This document shows positions 1-8,838 of a stretch of DNA of 64,000 nt, piece by piece; position 1 is the stretch's first letter; each line of letters begins with the position of its first letter. The stretch lies in contig NZ_RDSD01000001.1 of the NCBI RefSeq assembly GCF_003712195.1, forward strand, positions 434,001 through 498,000, given 5' to 3'. The translations under genes and the position numbers were made by a program. The notes below the pieces were generated by a model. That model searched no databases. It saw nothing but the letters and a program-made list of their open reading frames with translations, and was not told the origin of the DNA. Source of the DNA: Proteiniphilum sp. X52. GTDB taxonomy: Bacteria > Bacteroidota > Bacteroidia > Bacteroidales > Dysgonomonadaceae.

Positions 1-506
1 CGGCCGATACGTTCCGTGCGGCCGCGGTAGAACAACTCGGCATCTGGGGTGAACGGGTAGGTGTGCCGGTGATCAAGCAAAAAATGGGTTCCGATCCCGC
101 TTCTGTGGCCTTTGACGCGGTCAGCTCGGCCAAAGCGCATGATGCCGATGTGGTAATCATAGATACCGCCGGCCGCCTGCATAACAAGGTTAACCTGATG
201 AACGAGCTGACCAAGATAAAAAATGTGATGGGGAAGATCGTTCCCGGGGCTCCCGATGAAGTACTTCTCGTCCTTGACGGCTCTACCGGACAAAACGCTT
301 TTGAACAGGCCAAGCAGTTTACAGCGGCGACAGAAGTGACCGCTCTTGCCATCACCAAACTCGACGGAACTGCCAAGGGGGGGGTGGTGATCGGTATCTC
401 CGACCAGTTCAGGATACCGGTAAAGTATATTGGCCTGGGTGAAGGAATAGAGGATCTGCAAGTGTTCCGCAGGCGCGAATTTGTGGATTCCCTGTTTGGT
501 GAGTGA
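1..506 (+). CDS. ftsY: FtsY, signal recognition particle receptor GTPase, C-terminal part
   Basis: This is the C-terminal half of the SRP receptor GTPase, which docks ribosome-SRP complexes at the inner membrane. The frame is open from base 3 to the TGA at 504-506, so the 5' end lies outside the window. Visible SRP-GTPase landmarks are ADTFRAAAVEQL at the left edge, the G3 region DTAGRLHNKVNLMNEL, and the G4/G5 region TKLDGTAKGG, followed by the family's usual ending (IGLGEGIEDLQVF). It ends 15 bases before rimO on the same strand, so the two are probably co-transcribed. Nothing looks broken. The identification is firm; only completeness is limited by the window edge. Confidence 0.96.
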   Translation, partial: ADTFRAAAVEQLGIWGERVGVPVIKQKMGSDPASVAFDAVSSAKAHDADVVIIDTAGRLHNKVNLMNELTKIKNVMGKIVPGAPDEVLLVLDGSTGQNAFEQAKQFTAATEVTALAITKLDGTAKGGVVIGISDQFRIPVKYIGLGEGIEDLQVFRRREFVDSLFGE

Positions 507-521
507 TGAATAGGAGAATAT

Positions 522-1820
522 ATGGTGAATAACAAGATAGATGTCGTTACGCTGGGTTGTTCAAAGAATCTTGTCGATTCGGAATTGCTGATGAGGCAAC
601 TCATTGCCAACGGGTATACTGTGGAACATGATCCTGAAACACCTCGCGGCGATATTGCCGTGATCAATACCTGTGGATTTATCGGCGATGCGAAAGAGGA
701 ATCGATCAATATGATCCTTTCTTTTGCCGAAGCCAAAAAACGGAACAAACTCAAAAAACTGTTCGTGATGGGTTGCCTTTCGGAACGCTACAGGGAAGAA
801 TTGTTGGAAGAGATACCCGAAGTGGACGGGTTTTACGGTAAATTCGACTGGAAAAGCCTTATTACTGATCTGGGTAAATCCTATTATAAGGAGTGGGAGT
901 TCGACCGGTCATTGTCGACTCCGTCCCATTATGCCTATGTGAAAATAGCGGAAGGATGCGACAGGACCTGTGCATACTGCTCCATCCCGTTGATCACCGG
1001 AAAATACAGGTCTCGCCCCATCGAAGAGGTCGAGGAAGAGATCCGGCGATTCGTGGGCAAAGGAGTGAAAGAATTCCAGTTTATCGCGCAGGATTTAACC
1101 TATTACGGCCTTGACCTGTACCGACAGATGAAATTGCCCGAACTGGTAGAACGTGTCTCAGATATGGAAGGCGTGGAATGGATCCGTCTTCATTATGCCT
1201 ATCCCACTCATTTTCCAACCGACCTGTTACGGGTGATACGCGAACGCGACAATGTGTGCAACTATCTTGACATTGCCCTACAGCATATCAGCGACCATAT
1301 GCTGAAAACCATGCGACGCAATATTACCAGGCAACAGACGATTGAGCTGATTCAACGTTTTCGTGAAGAAGTGCCGGGTATCCATCTGCGTACTACCATG
1401 ATGGTGGGACATCCCGGAGAAACCGAACAGGATTACCTGGAACTACTTGAATTCGTCGAAAAGACCCGGTTCGAACGGCTTGGCGCTTTTCCCTATTCGC
1501 ACGAGGAAGATACGCATAGTTACAGGCATTATTCCGATGACGTGCCTGCGGAGGTGAAACAGGAAAGGATGCACAAGCTGATGCAACTGCAGGAGGGGAT
1601 CGCCCTGTCGGTGAATGAAGCGAAAGTGGGGGAGACCCTGAAAGTGATCGTCGACCGGGAAGATCCCGAGTATTACGTCGGTCGAACCGAATTTGACTCG
1701 CCGGAAGTGGATGGGGAGGTGTTGATCGATAAGTCGAGAGTATTGGAGATTGGCCGGTTCTGCCATGTGAAAATCAATGCTGCCATGCCTTTCGACTTGA
1801 TGGGAACGGTGAGTGTTTGA
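522..1820 (+). CDS. rimO: RimO, ribosomal protein S12 methylthiotransferase
   Basis: A radical-SAM enzyme of the MTTase family that adds a methylthio group to an aspartate of ribosomal protein S12. The 432 residues match the family length. The N-terminal domain carries the three cluster cysteines (C13 in LGCSKN, C51 in NTCGF, C85 in GCLSERY). The radical-SAM motif CDRTCAYC gives C146, C150 and C153, and a C-terminal TRAM domain follows from about residue 365. The opening LGCSKNLVDSE favours RimO over MiaB, which usually reads GCQMN. It starts with ATG 15 bases after ftsY, which suggests one transcription unit. Confidence 0.96.
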   Translation: MVNNKIDVVTLGCSKNLVDSELLMRQLIANGYTVEHDPETPRGDIAVINTCGFIGDAKEESINMILSFAEAKKRNKLKKLFVMGCLSERYREELLEEIPEVDGFYGKFDWKSLITDLGKSYYKEWEFDRSLSTPSHYAYVKIAEGCDRTCAYCSIPLITGKYRSRPIEEVEEEIRRFVGKGVKEFQFIAQDLTYYGLDLYRQMKLPELVERVSDMEGVEWIRLHYAYPTHFPTDLLRVIRERDNVCNYLDIALQHISDHMLKTMRRNITRQQTIELIQRFREEVPGIHLRTTMMVGHPGETEQDYLELLEFVEKTRFERLGAFPYSHEEDTHSYRHYSDDVPAEVKQERMHKLMQLQEGIALSVNEAKVGETLKVIVDREDPEYYVGRTEFDSPEVDGEVLIDKSRVLEIGRFCHVKINAAMPFDLMGTVSV

Positions 1821-1877
1821 TTTTCGAATAGTTGAATTTTGAATCTGGAAATTTGATTACACAATACCTTGGTTGAT

Positions 1878-2588
1878 ATGACTCATGAAGATTTTATTGC
1901 TGAAGTGGCGAGACGGCTTGAATGGCCGGAAGAAAAGATATCCGGCGTCATTGAAACGATACTGGAGGTGGTGAGCACAGAATTGAAGATGAACAATCCT
2001 GTGATCCTCGATGATTTTGGCAGTTTGAAAACCGACATTCAGCCGGAATATATCCTGGTGAATCCGGAAACCAAAGAACGGCATTTGATGCCTCCCGCCG
2101 TTGAGATCGTTTTTGAAGCCTTCTTTCACGAAAACGGAGAAAACACATTGTTCTATGCCGGTTTTACGCCGGATGAAACATTATATGATGAAGTGAACAG
2201 CTCTTTCTCCCAGTTCGAACCCACACCATTGAATGAGGGTGTAGAGTTTCCCGGAATTCTCGAAATAGTTGTCGGGGAACAGGAAACAGACGATAAAATC
2301 CCGGAGTCGTCGCTTTCGCGGGAAGAACAAAATGTTTTGCCTGGGGAAATTTCTCATCCTGAACTTGAAGTTGAGACTCCTGTAGTTCCGAACGAATCCC
2401 AAAGAAGGATCGCTTCAGTTGAAGTTACCGAACCGGATAAAAGTCCGGAGCAGTCTCCTCCCCGATACCGCTCCCATCGAGGATTGAGAAACAATAAAAG
2501 AACATCATCTGTCTGGATCCCGATTGCGGGAGGGATAGCCATTGTAGTGGCATCACTTTTTTTTTCAAAGGGGAATAAGGACAGGTAA
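1878..2588 (+). CDS. HU/CCDC81-like DNA-binding domain protein with C-terminal membrane anchor
   Basis: About the first 90 residues resemble the divergent HU-like domain found in Bacteroidota (EDFIAEVARRLEWPEEK, then NPVILDDFGSLKTDIQPEYI). An acidic, Ser/Pro-rich linker follows. Near the C-terminus a single hydrophobic segment (WIPIAGGIAIVVASLFF) is followed by a short basic tail, so the protein is probably tail-anchored with the HU-like domain in the cytoplasm. Related proteins often end in a SPOR domain; none is seen here. I chose ATG 1878; a TTG at 1869 would add three residues. Its position after ftsY-rimO suggests a chromosome- or envelope-related role, but that is inference. Confidence 0.7.
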   Translation: MTHEDFIAEVARRLEWPEEKISGVIETILEVVSTELKMNNPVILDDFGSLKTDIQPEYILVNPETKERHLMPPAVEIVFEAFFHENGENTLFYAGFTPDETLYDEVNSSFSQFEPTPLNEGVEFPGILEIVVGEQETDDKIPESSLSREEQNVLPGEISHPELEVETPVVPNESQRRIASVEVTEPDKSPEQSPPRYRSHRGLRNNKRTSSVWIPIAGGIAIVVASLFFSKGNKDR

Positions 2589-2754
2589 GGCGCCCCCCAA
2601 TCGGTAGCCAAAGCAAAATCCCTCGGAGATGAGATACTGATGAGGTTTTAGCGAACCATAGTCATTTAAAGTGCGTGTTGTGGCTTTTCATGAAGGTAAG
2701 ACGGATATAAAAAATGGTATGGATTTATATTATCAACGTTAAATAAAAAATCTT

Positions 2755-4182
2755 ATGCAAAAACAACTGACAACCTTTGCCATACTGCTGGCAATCATTT
2801 TCCTGCCCGGCTGTACCAACGGTACGCGGGGGACAAAAGGACAAGAGGGGAAGTGCCAACCCATCCGCACCGAAGTGCCCGCCCGGCCGTCGGGACAGAA
2901 AGACGTGCTGGGGCTGGTGACCGAAAAACTGGACACCGTGCGCGTCGGCTTTATCGGGCTGGGCATGCGCGGCCCGGGCGCCGTGCAGCGTTTCACCCAC
3001 ATCCCGGGGACGAGGATCGTGGCCCTGTGCGACCTGCACGAAGACAGGGTGGAGAAGGCCCAGGGAATCCTCCAGAGGGCCGGCTTGCCCCGCGCCGCCT
3101 CCCACAGCGGCGGTGAAGAGGCCTGGAAGGAGCTCTGCCGGCGTGACGACATCGACCTGGTCTATATCGCCACCGACTGGAAACGTCACGCCCCGATGAT
3201 GGTCTACGCCATGGAGCAGGGCAAGCATGTGGCCTGCGAGGTGCCCGCCGCCATGACCCTGGAAGAGATCTGGGAGGTGGTGAACACCGCCGAACGGACG
3301 CAGAAACACTGCATGCAGCTGGAGAACTGCGTGTACGACTTCTTTGAGCTGACCACGCTGAACATGGCCCAACAGGGCCTTTTCGGTGAAGTGCTCCATG
3401 CCGAGGGAGCCTATATCCACGACCTGAGCGATTTCTGGGGTTATTACGAAGGGGACTGGCGCCTGCAGTACAACCGGGAGTTCCGGGGTGACGTGTATGC
3501 CACCCATGGCATGGGGCCGGCAGCGCAGGTGCTCGACATCCACCGTGGCGACAAGATGAACACCCTGGTGGCGATGGACACCAAACCGGTGAACATCCCC
3601 GAATACCTGATCGAACAGAGGGGCGTGGACCGCGACAGCGCCTACCGGTTTGCCAACGGCCAGCACACGATGACGATGATCCGCACTGAAAAGGGCAGGA
3701 CGATCCATATCCAGCACGACGTGGCTTCACCGCGTCCCTACAGCCGGATGTACCAGGTGAGCGGCACCAAGGGCTTTGCCAACAAGTACCCGACGCCGGG
3801 TTACGCCCTCCAGGGTGATGTGCTGGCCGAAGGGGATGTGCCCGACCATGAGAACCTGAGCGCCCATAATTATGTGCCGCAGGAAGTGCGTGACGCCTTG
3901 ATGGACAGGTACAAGCACCGCATCCACCGCGAGCTGGAGGAGAAAGCCAAGGAAGTGGGCGGCCATGGGGGAATGGACTTTATCATGGATTACCGGTTGA
4001 TCTACTGTCTCCGCAACGGACTACCGTTGGACATGGATGTGTATGACCTGGCGGAATGGTGCAGCCTGGCCGAGTTGAGCCGTATCTCGATAGAGAACGA
4101 CAACTCTGCGGTGGAGGTGCCCGACTTCACCCGCGGCAACTGGAATAAAATCCGGGGATTCAGGCATGCATTCGTCGATTGA
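2755..4182 (+). CDS. Gfo/Idh/MocA-fold lipoprotein of the GH109 type
   Basis: A 475-residue protein with a lipoprotein signal (lipobox FLPGC, Cys20), so it should be lipid-anchored outside the cytoplasm. The Rossmann dinucleotide motif GFIGLGMRG lies at about 65-73. The downstream blocks ENCVYDFFEL and ATHGMGPAAQ (His about 251) are typical of GH109 alpha-N-acetylgalactosaminidases, which use NAD in a redox-assisted hydrolysis. The family assignment comes from recalled motifs and the substrate is inferred. The gene is visibly richer in G and C than its neighbours, enough to create long spurious antisense frames. It stands alone between the HU-like gene and sucD and ends at a shared terminator. 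Confidence 0.8.
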   Translation: MQKQLTTFAILLAIIFLPGCTNGTRGTKGQEGKCQPIRTEVPARPSGQKDVLGLVTEKLDTVRVGFIGLGMRGPGAVQRFTHIPGTRIVALCDLHEDRVEKAQGILQRAGLPRAASHSGGEEAWKELCRRDDIDLVYIATDWKRHAPMMVYAMEQGKHVACEVPAAMTLEEIWEVVNTAERTQKHCMQLENCVYDFFELTTLNMAQQGLFGEVLHAEGAYIHDLSDFWGYYEGDWRLQYNREFRGDVYATHGMGPAAQVLDIHRGDKMNTLVAMDTKPVNIPEYLIEQRGVDRDSAYRFANGQHTMTMIRTEKGRTIHIQHDVASPRPYSRMYQVSGTKGFANKYPTPGYALQGDVLAEGDVPDHENLSAHNYVPQEVRDALMDRYKHRIHRELEEKAKEVGGHGGMDFIMDYRLIYCLRNGLPLDMDVYDLAEWCSLAELSRISIENDNSAVEVPDFTRGNWNKIRGFRHAFVD

Positions 4183-4204
4183 ACAAACCGAAAAGCGTAA
4201 AACC

Positions 4205-4240
4205 AAAAAAGCGAGTTCCCATTACAGGCTCGCTTTTTTA
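4205..4240. terminator. Bidirectional terminator between the GH109-like gene and sucD
   Basis: An A-run, stem AGCGAG, a 13-base loop, stem CTCGCT and a T-run form a symmetric hairpin that can terminate the convergent transcripts from both sides. Confidence 0.85.
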
Positions 4241-4251
4241 TGTATGCGGGG

Positions 4252-5118
4252 TTATCTTCTTCTTTTTAACAACTCCGGGATCTGACTCGGTTCTTTTGCT
4301 ACCGGCACACCTGCTGCCTCGAAAGCCGCGATCTTTTCGGCTGCGGTGCCGCTTCCACTGGAAATGATGGCACCCGCATGCCCCATTTGTTTTCCGGGGG
4401 GCGCCTGCTGACCGGCAATGAATACGGCTACCGGCTTGGTTATATGTTCCCTGATATATGCTGCGGCACGTTCTTCGGCATCACCCCCGATCTCGCCGAT
4501 CAGCACGATGGAATCGGTCTCGGGATCCTTCTCGAACATTTCAAGTAACTCTATAAAATAGAGGCCTACCACCGGATCACCGCCCACACCCACTGCGGTG
4601 GATTGTCCAATCCCTTTTTGGGTGAGATTGTAAACTACTTCATAAGTAAGCGTGCCACTGCGGCTGATCACACCGGTGCCTCCCTGTTTGAAGATCATGG
4701 AAGGCATGATCCCTACCAGGCTCTTTTCCGGCGAAATCAATCCGGGACAATTGGGGCCGATGAGATGGGCGCCCTTGCGTCTGATGTAATGGTATGCTTC
4801 TATCACATCCAGAGTGGGCACACCTTCAGTAATGGTGACGATCAGTTTTATCCCGGCATCGGCAGCTTCCATCATGGCGTCTTTCGCAAAGGGAGCCGGG
4901 ACAAAGATGACTGATGTGTCGGCCCCGGTTTCCGCTACTGCATCCCTTACCGTATTAAACACAGGAATTCCGTCTGCAAATTCCCCCGCTTTGCCGGGTG
5001 ATGTCCCTCCCACCATATGGGTTCCGTAGGCCTTCATTTTTGATGCGTGGAATCCGCCATCGCGGCCGGTTATCCCCTGCACGATCACTCGGGTATTGCT
5101 ATCTATCAGGATACTCAT
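4252..5118 (-). CDS. sucD: SucD, succinyl-CoA synthetase alpha subunit
   Basis: The CoA-binding, phosphohistidine-bearing subunit of the TCA-cycle ligase that interconverts succinyl-CoA and succinate with nucleotide phosphorylation. Visible motifs are [17 protein letters not shown] at the N-terminus, [11 protein letters not shown], and the active-site GHAGAIIS (histidine of that motif is phosphorylated). The start is placed at ATG 5118 because [12 protein letters not shown] is the normal N-terminus; an upstream ATG at 5160 would prepend residues encoded by AT-rich spacer. It lies downstream of sucC on the same strand, separated by a 26-base tandem repeat. Confidence 0.97.
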   Translation of the reverse strand: MSILIDSNTRVIVQGITGRDGGFHASKMKAYGTHMVGGTSPGKAGEFADGIPVFNTVRDAVAETGADTSVIFVPAPFAKDAMMEAADAGIKLIVTITEGVPTLDVIEAYHYIRRKGAHLIGPNCPGLISPEKSLVGIMPSMIFKQGGTGVISRSGTLTYEVVYNLTQKGIGQSTAVGVGGDPVVGLYFIELLEMFEKDPETDSIVLIGEIGGDAEERAAAYIREHITKPVAVFIAGQQAPPGKQMGHAGAIISSGSGTAAEKIAAFEAAGVPVAKEPSQIPELLKRRR

Positions 5119-5157
5119 ATTTTGTAAATTAAAAGTGAAAAGTGAAAAATTAAATTT

Positions 5158-5235
5158 CATTATTCACATTAGCCTTATTGACACATTATTCACATTAGCC
5201 TTATTGGCACATTATTCACATTAGCCTTATTGGCA
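5158..5235. repeat. Three tandem 26-base units between sucC and sucD
   Basis: The unit reads cattattcacattagcctt followed by attggca. The copies are 5158-5183, 5184-5209 and 5210-5235, nearly identical (one base differs in the first). The third unit runs over the sucC stop codon (5227-5229) and contributes its last codons. Related words recur between cydC and cydD at 62.43-62.50 kb. Confidence 0.9.
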
Positions 5236-6372
5236 CATTGGGTGGCACATCGAGACCGCTTTTTCGGTAGCTTCTCCCATCGTTTCGGCCACATGAAGGC
5301 CGCTACCCTGTAATAGCGCGCGTCCCTCTTTTTCATTGGTTCCGGTAAGCCGTATCACAACGGGAATAGCTGTCTTTATCTGTTTGATGGCTTCCAGCAA
5401 TCCTTTTGCCACGTCGTCACACCGGGTGATGCCACCGAAGATATTGATCAATACCACTTTCACATTCTGGTCGCTTAGCAGCAGTTTCATTGCTTCAATC
5501 ACTTTTGTAGGGTTGGAGCTTCCTCCTATGTCAAGGAAGTTGGCCGGGTTGCCGCCATAGAGCTTGATCAGATCCATGGTGGCCATTGCCAGGCCGGCAC
5601 CATTTACCATGCATCCTATCTCCCCTCCCAGATTCACATAACTGAATCCTTTGTTTTTGGCATTCTGCTCTTTTTTCTCCTCTTCTGTCGGCTCATTGAG
5701 TGTCGCTATTTTGGGATGCCTGAAGAGTGCATTGTCGTCGAATGTCATCTTCGCGTCGATGGCCATGATCTCTCCTTCTTTGGTAAGTACCAGCGGGTTG
5801 ATCTCTGCCAGAGAGGCATCGGTACTCATGAACAATTTATAGAGCTTTTGGAGGATTACGGCAGCCTGGCGCACCTGTTTGATGTCGTCAAATAGTTTAA
5901 ACGCAGCCTCGCGGGCCAGATAATCGGGCATACCTGTCGAAGGGTCGATCTCGATCTTATGGATCTTTTCGGGTGAGGTGCGGGCCACCTCTTCAATGTC
6001 CATTCCCCCCTCTTTGCTTGACATGAGGATCGCCGATTTCGACTTTCTGTCGATGACGTAACTCACATAATACTCTTTTTCAATGTTGATTGCCTGGCCT
6101 ACCAGGATACGGTCGACAGTGAATCCCTTGATATCCATCCCGAGAATTGCGGCGGCATGCTTGCGTAATTCCACTTCTCCGTTAGCCAGCCTCACTCCCC
6201 CGGCCTTTCCCCTGCCTCCGGTATGTACCTGTGCTTTTACGATTACCTTTTGTGAATCCAGTTGGCTGTACGCCTTGACTGCATCCTCCACTGAACGGCA
6301 CACAATACTCCTGTCGACGGGTATTCCATATGTCGCAAATAATTCTTTTGCCTGATATTCATGAATTTTCAT
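5227..6372 (-). CDS. sucC: SucC, succinyl-CoA synthetase beta subunit
   Basis: The nucleotide-binding ATP-grasp subunit of succinyl-CoA synthetase. The 381 residues begin MKIHEYQAKELFATYGIPV, the family's standard N-terminus, and include KAQVHTGGRGKAGGV and the C-terminal blocks NIFGGITRCDDVA and RLTGTNEKEGRALL. The ATG at 6372 is therefore secure. The last residues (MCHPMCQ) are encoded inside the tandem repeat that separates it from sucD. The pair links to the 2-oxoacid:ferredoxin oxidoreductase operon near 28-31 kb, which may supply an acyl-CoA substrate. That link is inference. Confidence 0.97.
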   Translation of the reverse strand: MKIHEYQAKELFATYGIPVDRSIVCRSVEDAVKAYSQLDSQKVIVKAQVHTGGRGKAGGVRLANGEVELRKHAAAILGMDIKGFTVDRILVGQAINIEKEYYVSYVIDRKSKSAILMSSKEGGMDIEEVARTSPEKIHKIEIDPSTGMPDYLAREAAFKLFDDIKQVRQAAVILQKLYKLFMSTDASLAEINPLVLTKEGEIMAIDAKMTFDDNALFRHPKIATLNEPTEEEKKEQNAKNKGFSYVNLGGEIGCMVNGAGLAMATMDLIKLYGGNPANFLDIGGSSNPTKVIEAMKLLLSDQNVKVVLINIFGGITRCDDVAKGLLEAIKQIKTAIPVVIRLTGTNEKEGRALLQGSGLHVAETMGEATEKAVSMCHPMCQ

Positions 6373-6640
6373 ACGATTATCTTATTTTTTTTTCGGTATA
6401 TGGAACCTTTGATGCGCAAAATATTCATTCCCTTGGGCTGTGTAATGATTATTGTAAACATGCCGGTTTCATATGAATTATTTTATTGTTTCATTGTCAT
6501 GCTCGTTCCATGGGACCTTTTCATATATAATTTTATGATGATTAAAAATTGTTGTAAAGCTATTAAGAAATCCAACAGTGTTAATGGAGAACGCTTCATT
6601 GCGTTAATTTGTTTAACAAAATAAGGAGTTTCTGGTTCAA

Positions 6641-7243
6641 CTAAAGATCTATATCCTCAATGGAGATGATTTTCTTGGAAATAGCGTAGATGGTGAGTCC
6701 CGACTGACTGCGGATCCCCGTTTTCATTGCGATGTTCTTCCTATGCCTTACCACTGTGTGGATACTGATGTTCAGCGCATCGGCAATTTCCTTGTTCAAC
6801 ATTCCGTTGACAAGGCCGGTCAGCACCTCGACCTCTCTCCTGGTGAGGTTCTCTTCTCCCTCTTTTTCGTTTGAATGGGATTGGCTCTTTTTGTCGAGTT
6901 TCAGGAGCAGGTGCAAAATATGTTCGGATGAATCGTAAAGAGTAAAAGTGACATCGGTCAGTGTGGACGGTTTGTGCATCATGCCGAAATCGATGCCTGC
7001 AATGGACAGGGAAGGATAACTCTTCCTGATCTTCCTGATTTCCTTTTCCCGGTTTACAAACTGTAACGGATTGGCTATTAGTATGTCAACCGGATTGGAT
7101 TCGAGGAGTTCGATTAACTCGTCCAAGGTTCCCAACCTGCGGATCCGGCAATCCATGTCCGATTGATAAAGAATGGCCTGTATACCTTCGCAGATGATTT
7201 TCGAAGATTCCAAAATAGCTATGTGGAGTGTGGACTTATTCAT
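6641..7243 (-). CDS. LuxR-type regulator with degenerate receiver-like N-terminus
   Basis: About 200 residues. The C-terminal third is a LuxR/GerE helix-turn-helix (LTRREVEVLTGLVNGMLNKEIADALNIS...TVVRHRKNI). The N-terminal 120 residues have the layout of a CheY-like receiver (LHIAILESSKIICEGIQAIL), but I see no clear acidic pocket or phospho-acceptor aspartate, so control by phosphorylation is doubtful. The start is placed at ATG 7243, where MNKSTLHIAI begins; it overlaps the end of the hemerythrin gene by 8 bases, which implies translational coupling. Such pairing with a hemerythrin-domain protein suggests sensing of oxygen, NO or iron-related stress by the partner. Confidence 0.8.
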   Translation of the reverse strand: MNKSTLHIAILESSKIICEGIQAILYQSDMDCRIRRLGTLDELIELLESNPVDILIANPLQFVNREKEIRKIRKSYPSLSIAGIDFGMMHKPSTLTDVTFTLYDSSEHILHLLLKLDKKSQSHSNEKEGEENLTRREVEVLTGLVNGMLNKEIADALNISIHTVVRHRKNIAMKTGIRSQSGLTIYAISKKIISIEDIDL

Positions 7244-7949
7244 TTTGTTCCCTTTCAATATCCACCCCCGAGGGAATCAGGATGGTTTCCTCTATCAGAG
7301 AGTGAATGTACAGATCGAACTCCAGCTCATAAAGCGACATGAACAATTTACGACGAAGATCCAAATCGTTATCGATCGTTATATATTTGAGCAGGAGGTT
7401 TTTCAGGTCCTTCAGCTTCAACTCTATATCGGTGTGATGGTCGCTGTATTCCCTGGAGGAATAAACTTGCCGGTCGTTCTTATATTTATCGTCGCCTAAG
7501 AGTGTGATGAAATAGGGAAAAGCCACTTCATCTTCGTAATCGAGATGTTCCCTGACCTCCGTGAAATATTCATTGAAGAATTTCTCCAACAACTTCAATT
7601 CTTTTTCGGGATGATTTTCCTGAAGTTGACGAATATAGGCGCTGATTTGCGGATATTTATCGAATCTGTAATAGTTGTGGCTGCTCTTCAGAAAATCGAT
7701 CACCTGCAGCAGATCCTTCCTGGTGAAGGGTTGCTCTCCTCCGGTTCCGGATCCATTATAAAGATTGGCAATGCTGAGGAACAGCCGCTCGCTGATACCA
7801 TACTGATGGCAAAGCTGCAACAGGGTGCGATCGCTTACCCGGAAGTCGATGTTGAAATGTTGCAACATAAGCAACAGGTAAGGGTTGCCGTCAATCAGAT
7901 CGGCCATTTTCATATGTGGCTTTACTCTTGTTCTTGAAGAATGATACAT
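7236..7949 (-). CDS. Hemerythrin (HHE cation-binding) domain protein
   Basis: A 237-residue cytoplasmic protein with the spaced His/Glu residues of a di-iron hemerythrin bundle: SSHNYY, EHLDYEDE, SDHHTD and YIHSLIEE at roughly 117-225. The N-terminal 80 residues resemble the extra domain of RIC/ScdA-like iron-sulfur repair proteins. Likely roles are O2/NO sensing or iron handling; which one cannot be decided from sequence. It is the first gene of a two-gene unit with the LuxR-type regulator and is divergent from a nitroreductase gene. Confidence 0.82.
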   Translation of the reverse strand: MYHSSRTRVKPHMKMADLIDGNPYLLLMLQHFNIDFRVSDRTLLQLCHQYGISERLFLSIANLYNGSGTGGEQPFTRKDLLQVIDFLKSSHNYYRFDKYPQISAYIRQLQENHPEKELKLLEKFFNEYFTEVREHLDYEDEVAFPYFITLLGDDKYKNDRQVYSSREYSDHHTDIELKLKDLKNLLLKYITIDNDLDLRRKLFMSLYELEFDLYIHSLIEETILIPSGVDIEREQNE

Positions 7950-8209
7950 ACCTTGGAGTCTGTTTTTTCCACTAAAGTTAGCATGTTTGAATTATATCCC
8001 ACTATTTCCGGCTCTGTTCTTTGGCGGAAACATTTAAAATAGATTTTGTCTCTGCCTCCATTGGGTGAAATAGTCGTGCAAAAATAGTAAAAAAAAGAAG
8101 GTAATTTAGAATGGTTCTATATGAATATTGGGTAATCCGTCTCTATTTTCCGGAAAATAATACTTTATCCCGGATTTTTTTGTATCATTGCGTTCCTAAT
8201 TAAAAAAAA

Positions 8210-8758
8210 ATGTTCGATTTTCAAAGTTTATTGCTCCGGCGCCGCAGTATCCGGAAATTCAGTGCGGAATTGTTATCTCCCGATGAGATCCGGAAAATTA
8301 TGGAGGCGGCCCTGCTTTCACCTACTTCCAAGAACAGGCACTCATGGGAGTTTATCGCGGTGGAAGAGAAAGAAACCTTGGCCAAATTATCGGTTTGTAA
8401 GCCCGGTAGTGCTTCATTCATTGCCGATGCCGTTCTCTCCATTGTGGTTTTGGGAAACCCCCTGATAAGTGATGCTTGGGTGGAAGATGCCTCCATCGCC
8501 GCAATGAACATGCAGTTGCAGGCTGAAGAGTTGGGTGTGGGGAGTTGCTGGGTGCAGGTCAGGAATCGGAATTATTCCGACACCATGTCGGCAGGTGAAT
8601 ATATCAATCAACTGCTGGAGATCCCCATGCCATTGGAAGTATTGTGCGTGATAGCCTTTGGTAAAAAAGAGAAGGAGAGAACTCCGGCCGATCTGGAGAA
8701 CCTTCATTGGGAAAAAGTACATATCGGAACATATAGGCCGATGAGAATTGAAAATTGA
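8210..8758 (+). CDS. Nitroreductase-family flavoprotein
   Basis: A 182-residue member of the FMN-dependent nitroreductase family. The start of the fold is clear: LLLRRRSIRKFSAELLSPDEI, then AALLSPTSKNRHSWEFIAVE, which contribute to the FMN site. The middle block ASIAAMNMQLQAEELGVGSCWV and the ending around VIAFGKKEKER are also typical. The substrate cannot be inferred. The stop codon sits inside a short-word repeat (gaaaattgaaagttgacaat) that continues into the intergenic space. Confidence 0.87.
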   Translation: MFDFQSLLLRRRSIRKFSAELLSPDEIRKIMEAALLSPTSKNRHSWEFIAVEEKETLAKLSVCKPGSASFIADAVLSIVVLGNPLISDAWVEDASIAAMNMQLQAEELGVGSCWVQVRNRNYSDTMSAGEYINQLLEIPMPLEVLCVIAFGKKEKERTPADLENLHWEKVHIGTYRPMRIEN

Positions 8759-8838
8759 AAGTTGACAATTGATGCCGAAAAGGAGAATTAGCTGATTTCC
8801 TTTTGCTGATTAGTCATTAGTAATTATAATTGAATGTG

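Noticed and set aside
2725-3966. Long minus-strand open frames (330, 245 and 79 residues) opposite the GH109-like gene
   Set aside because: They are by-products of the gene's GC-rich third codon positions; the plus-strand product has a signal peptide and family motifs, while the antisense products have none.
6361-6624. 87-residue plus-strand frame upstream of sucC
   Set aside because: It overlaps the sucC start on the other strand, is AT-rich with no domain and no ribosome-binding site. It is intergenic sequence.
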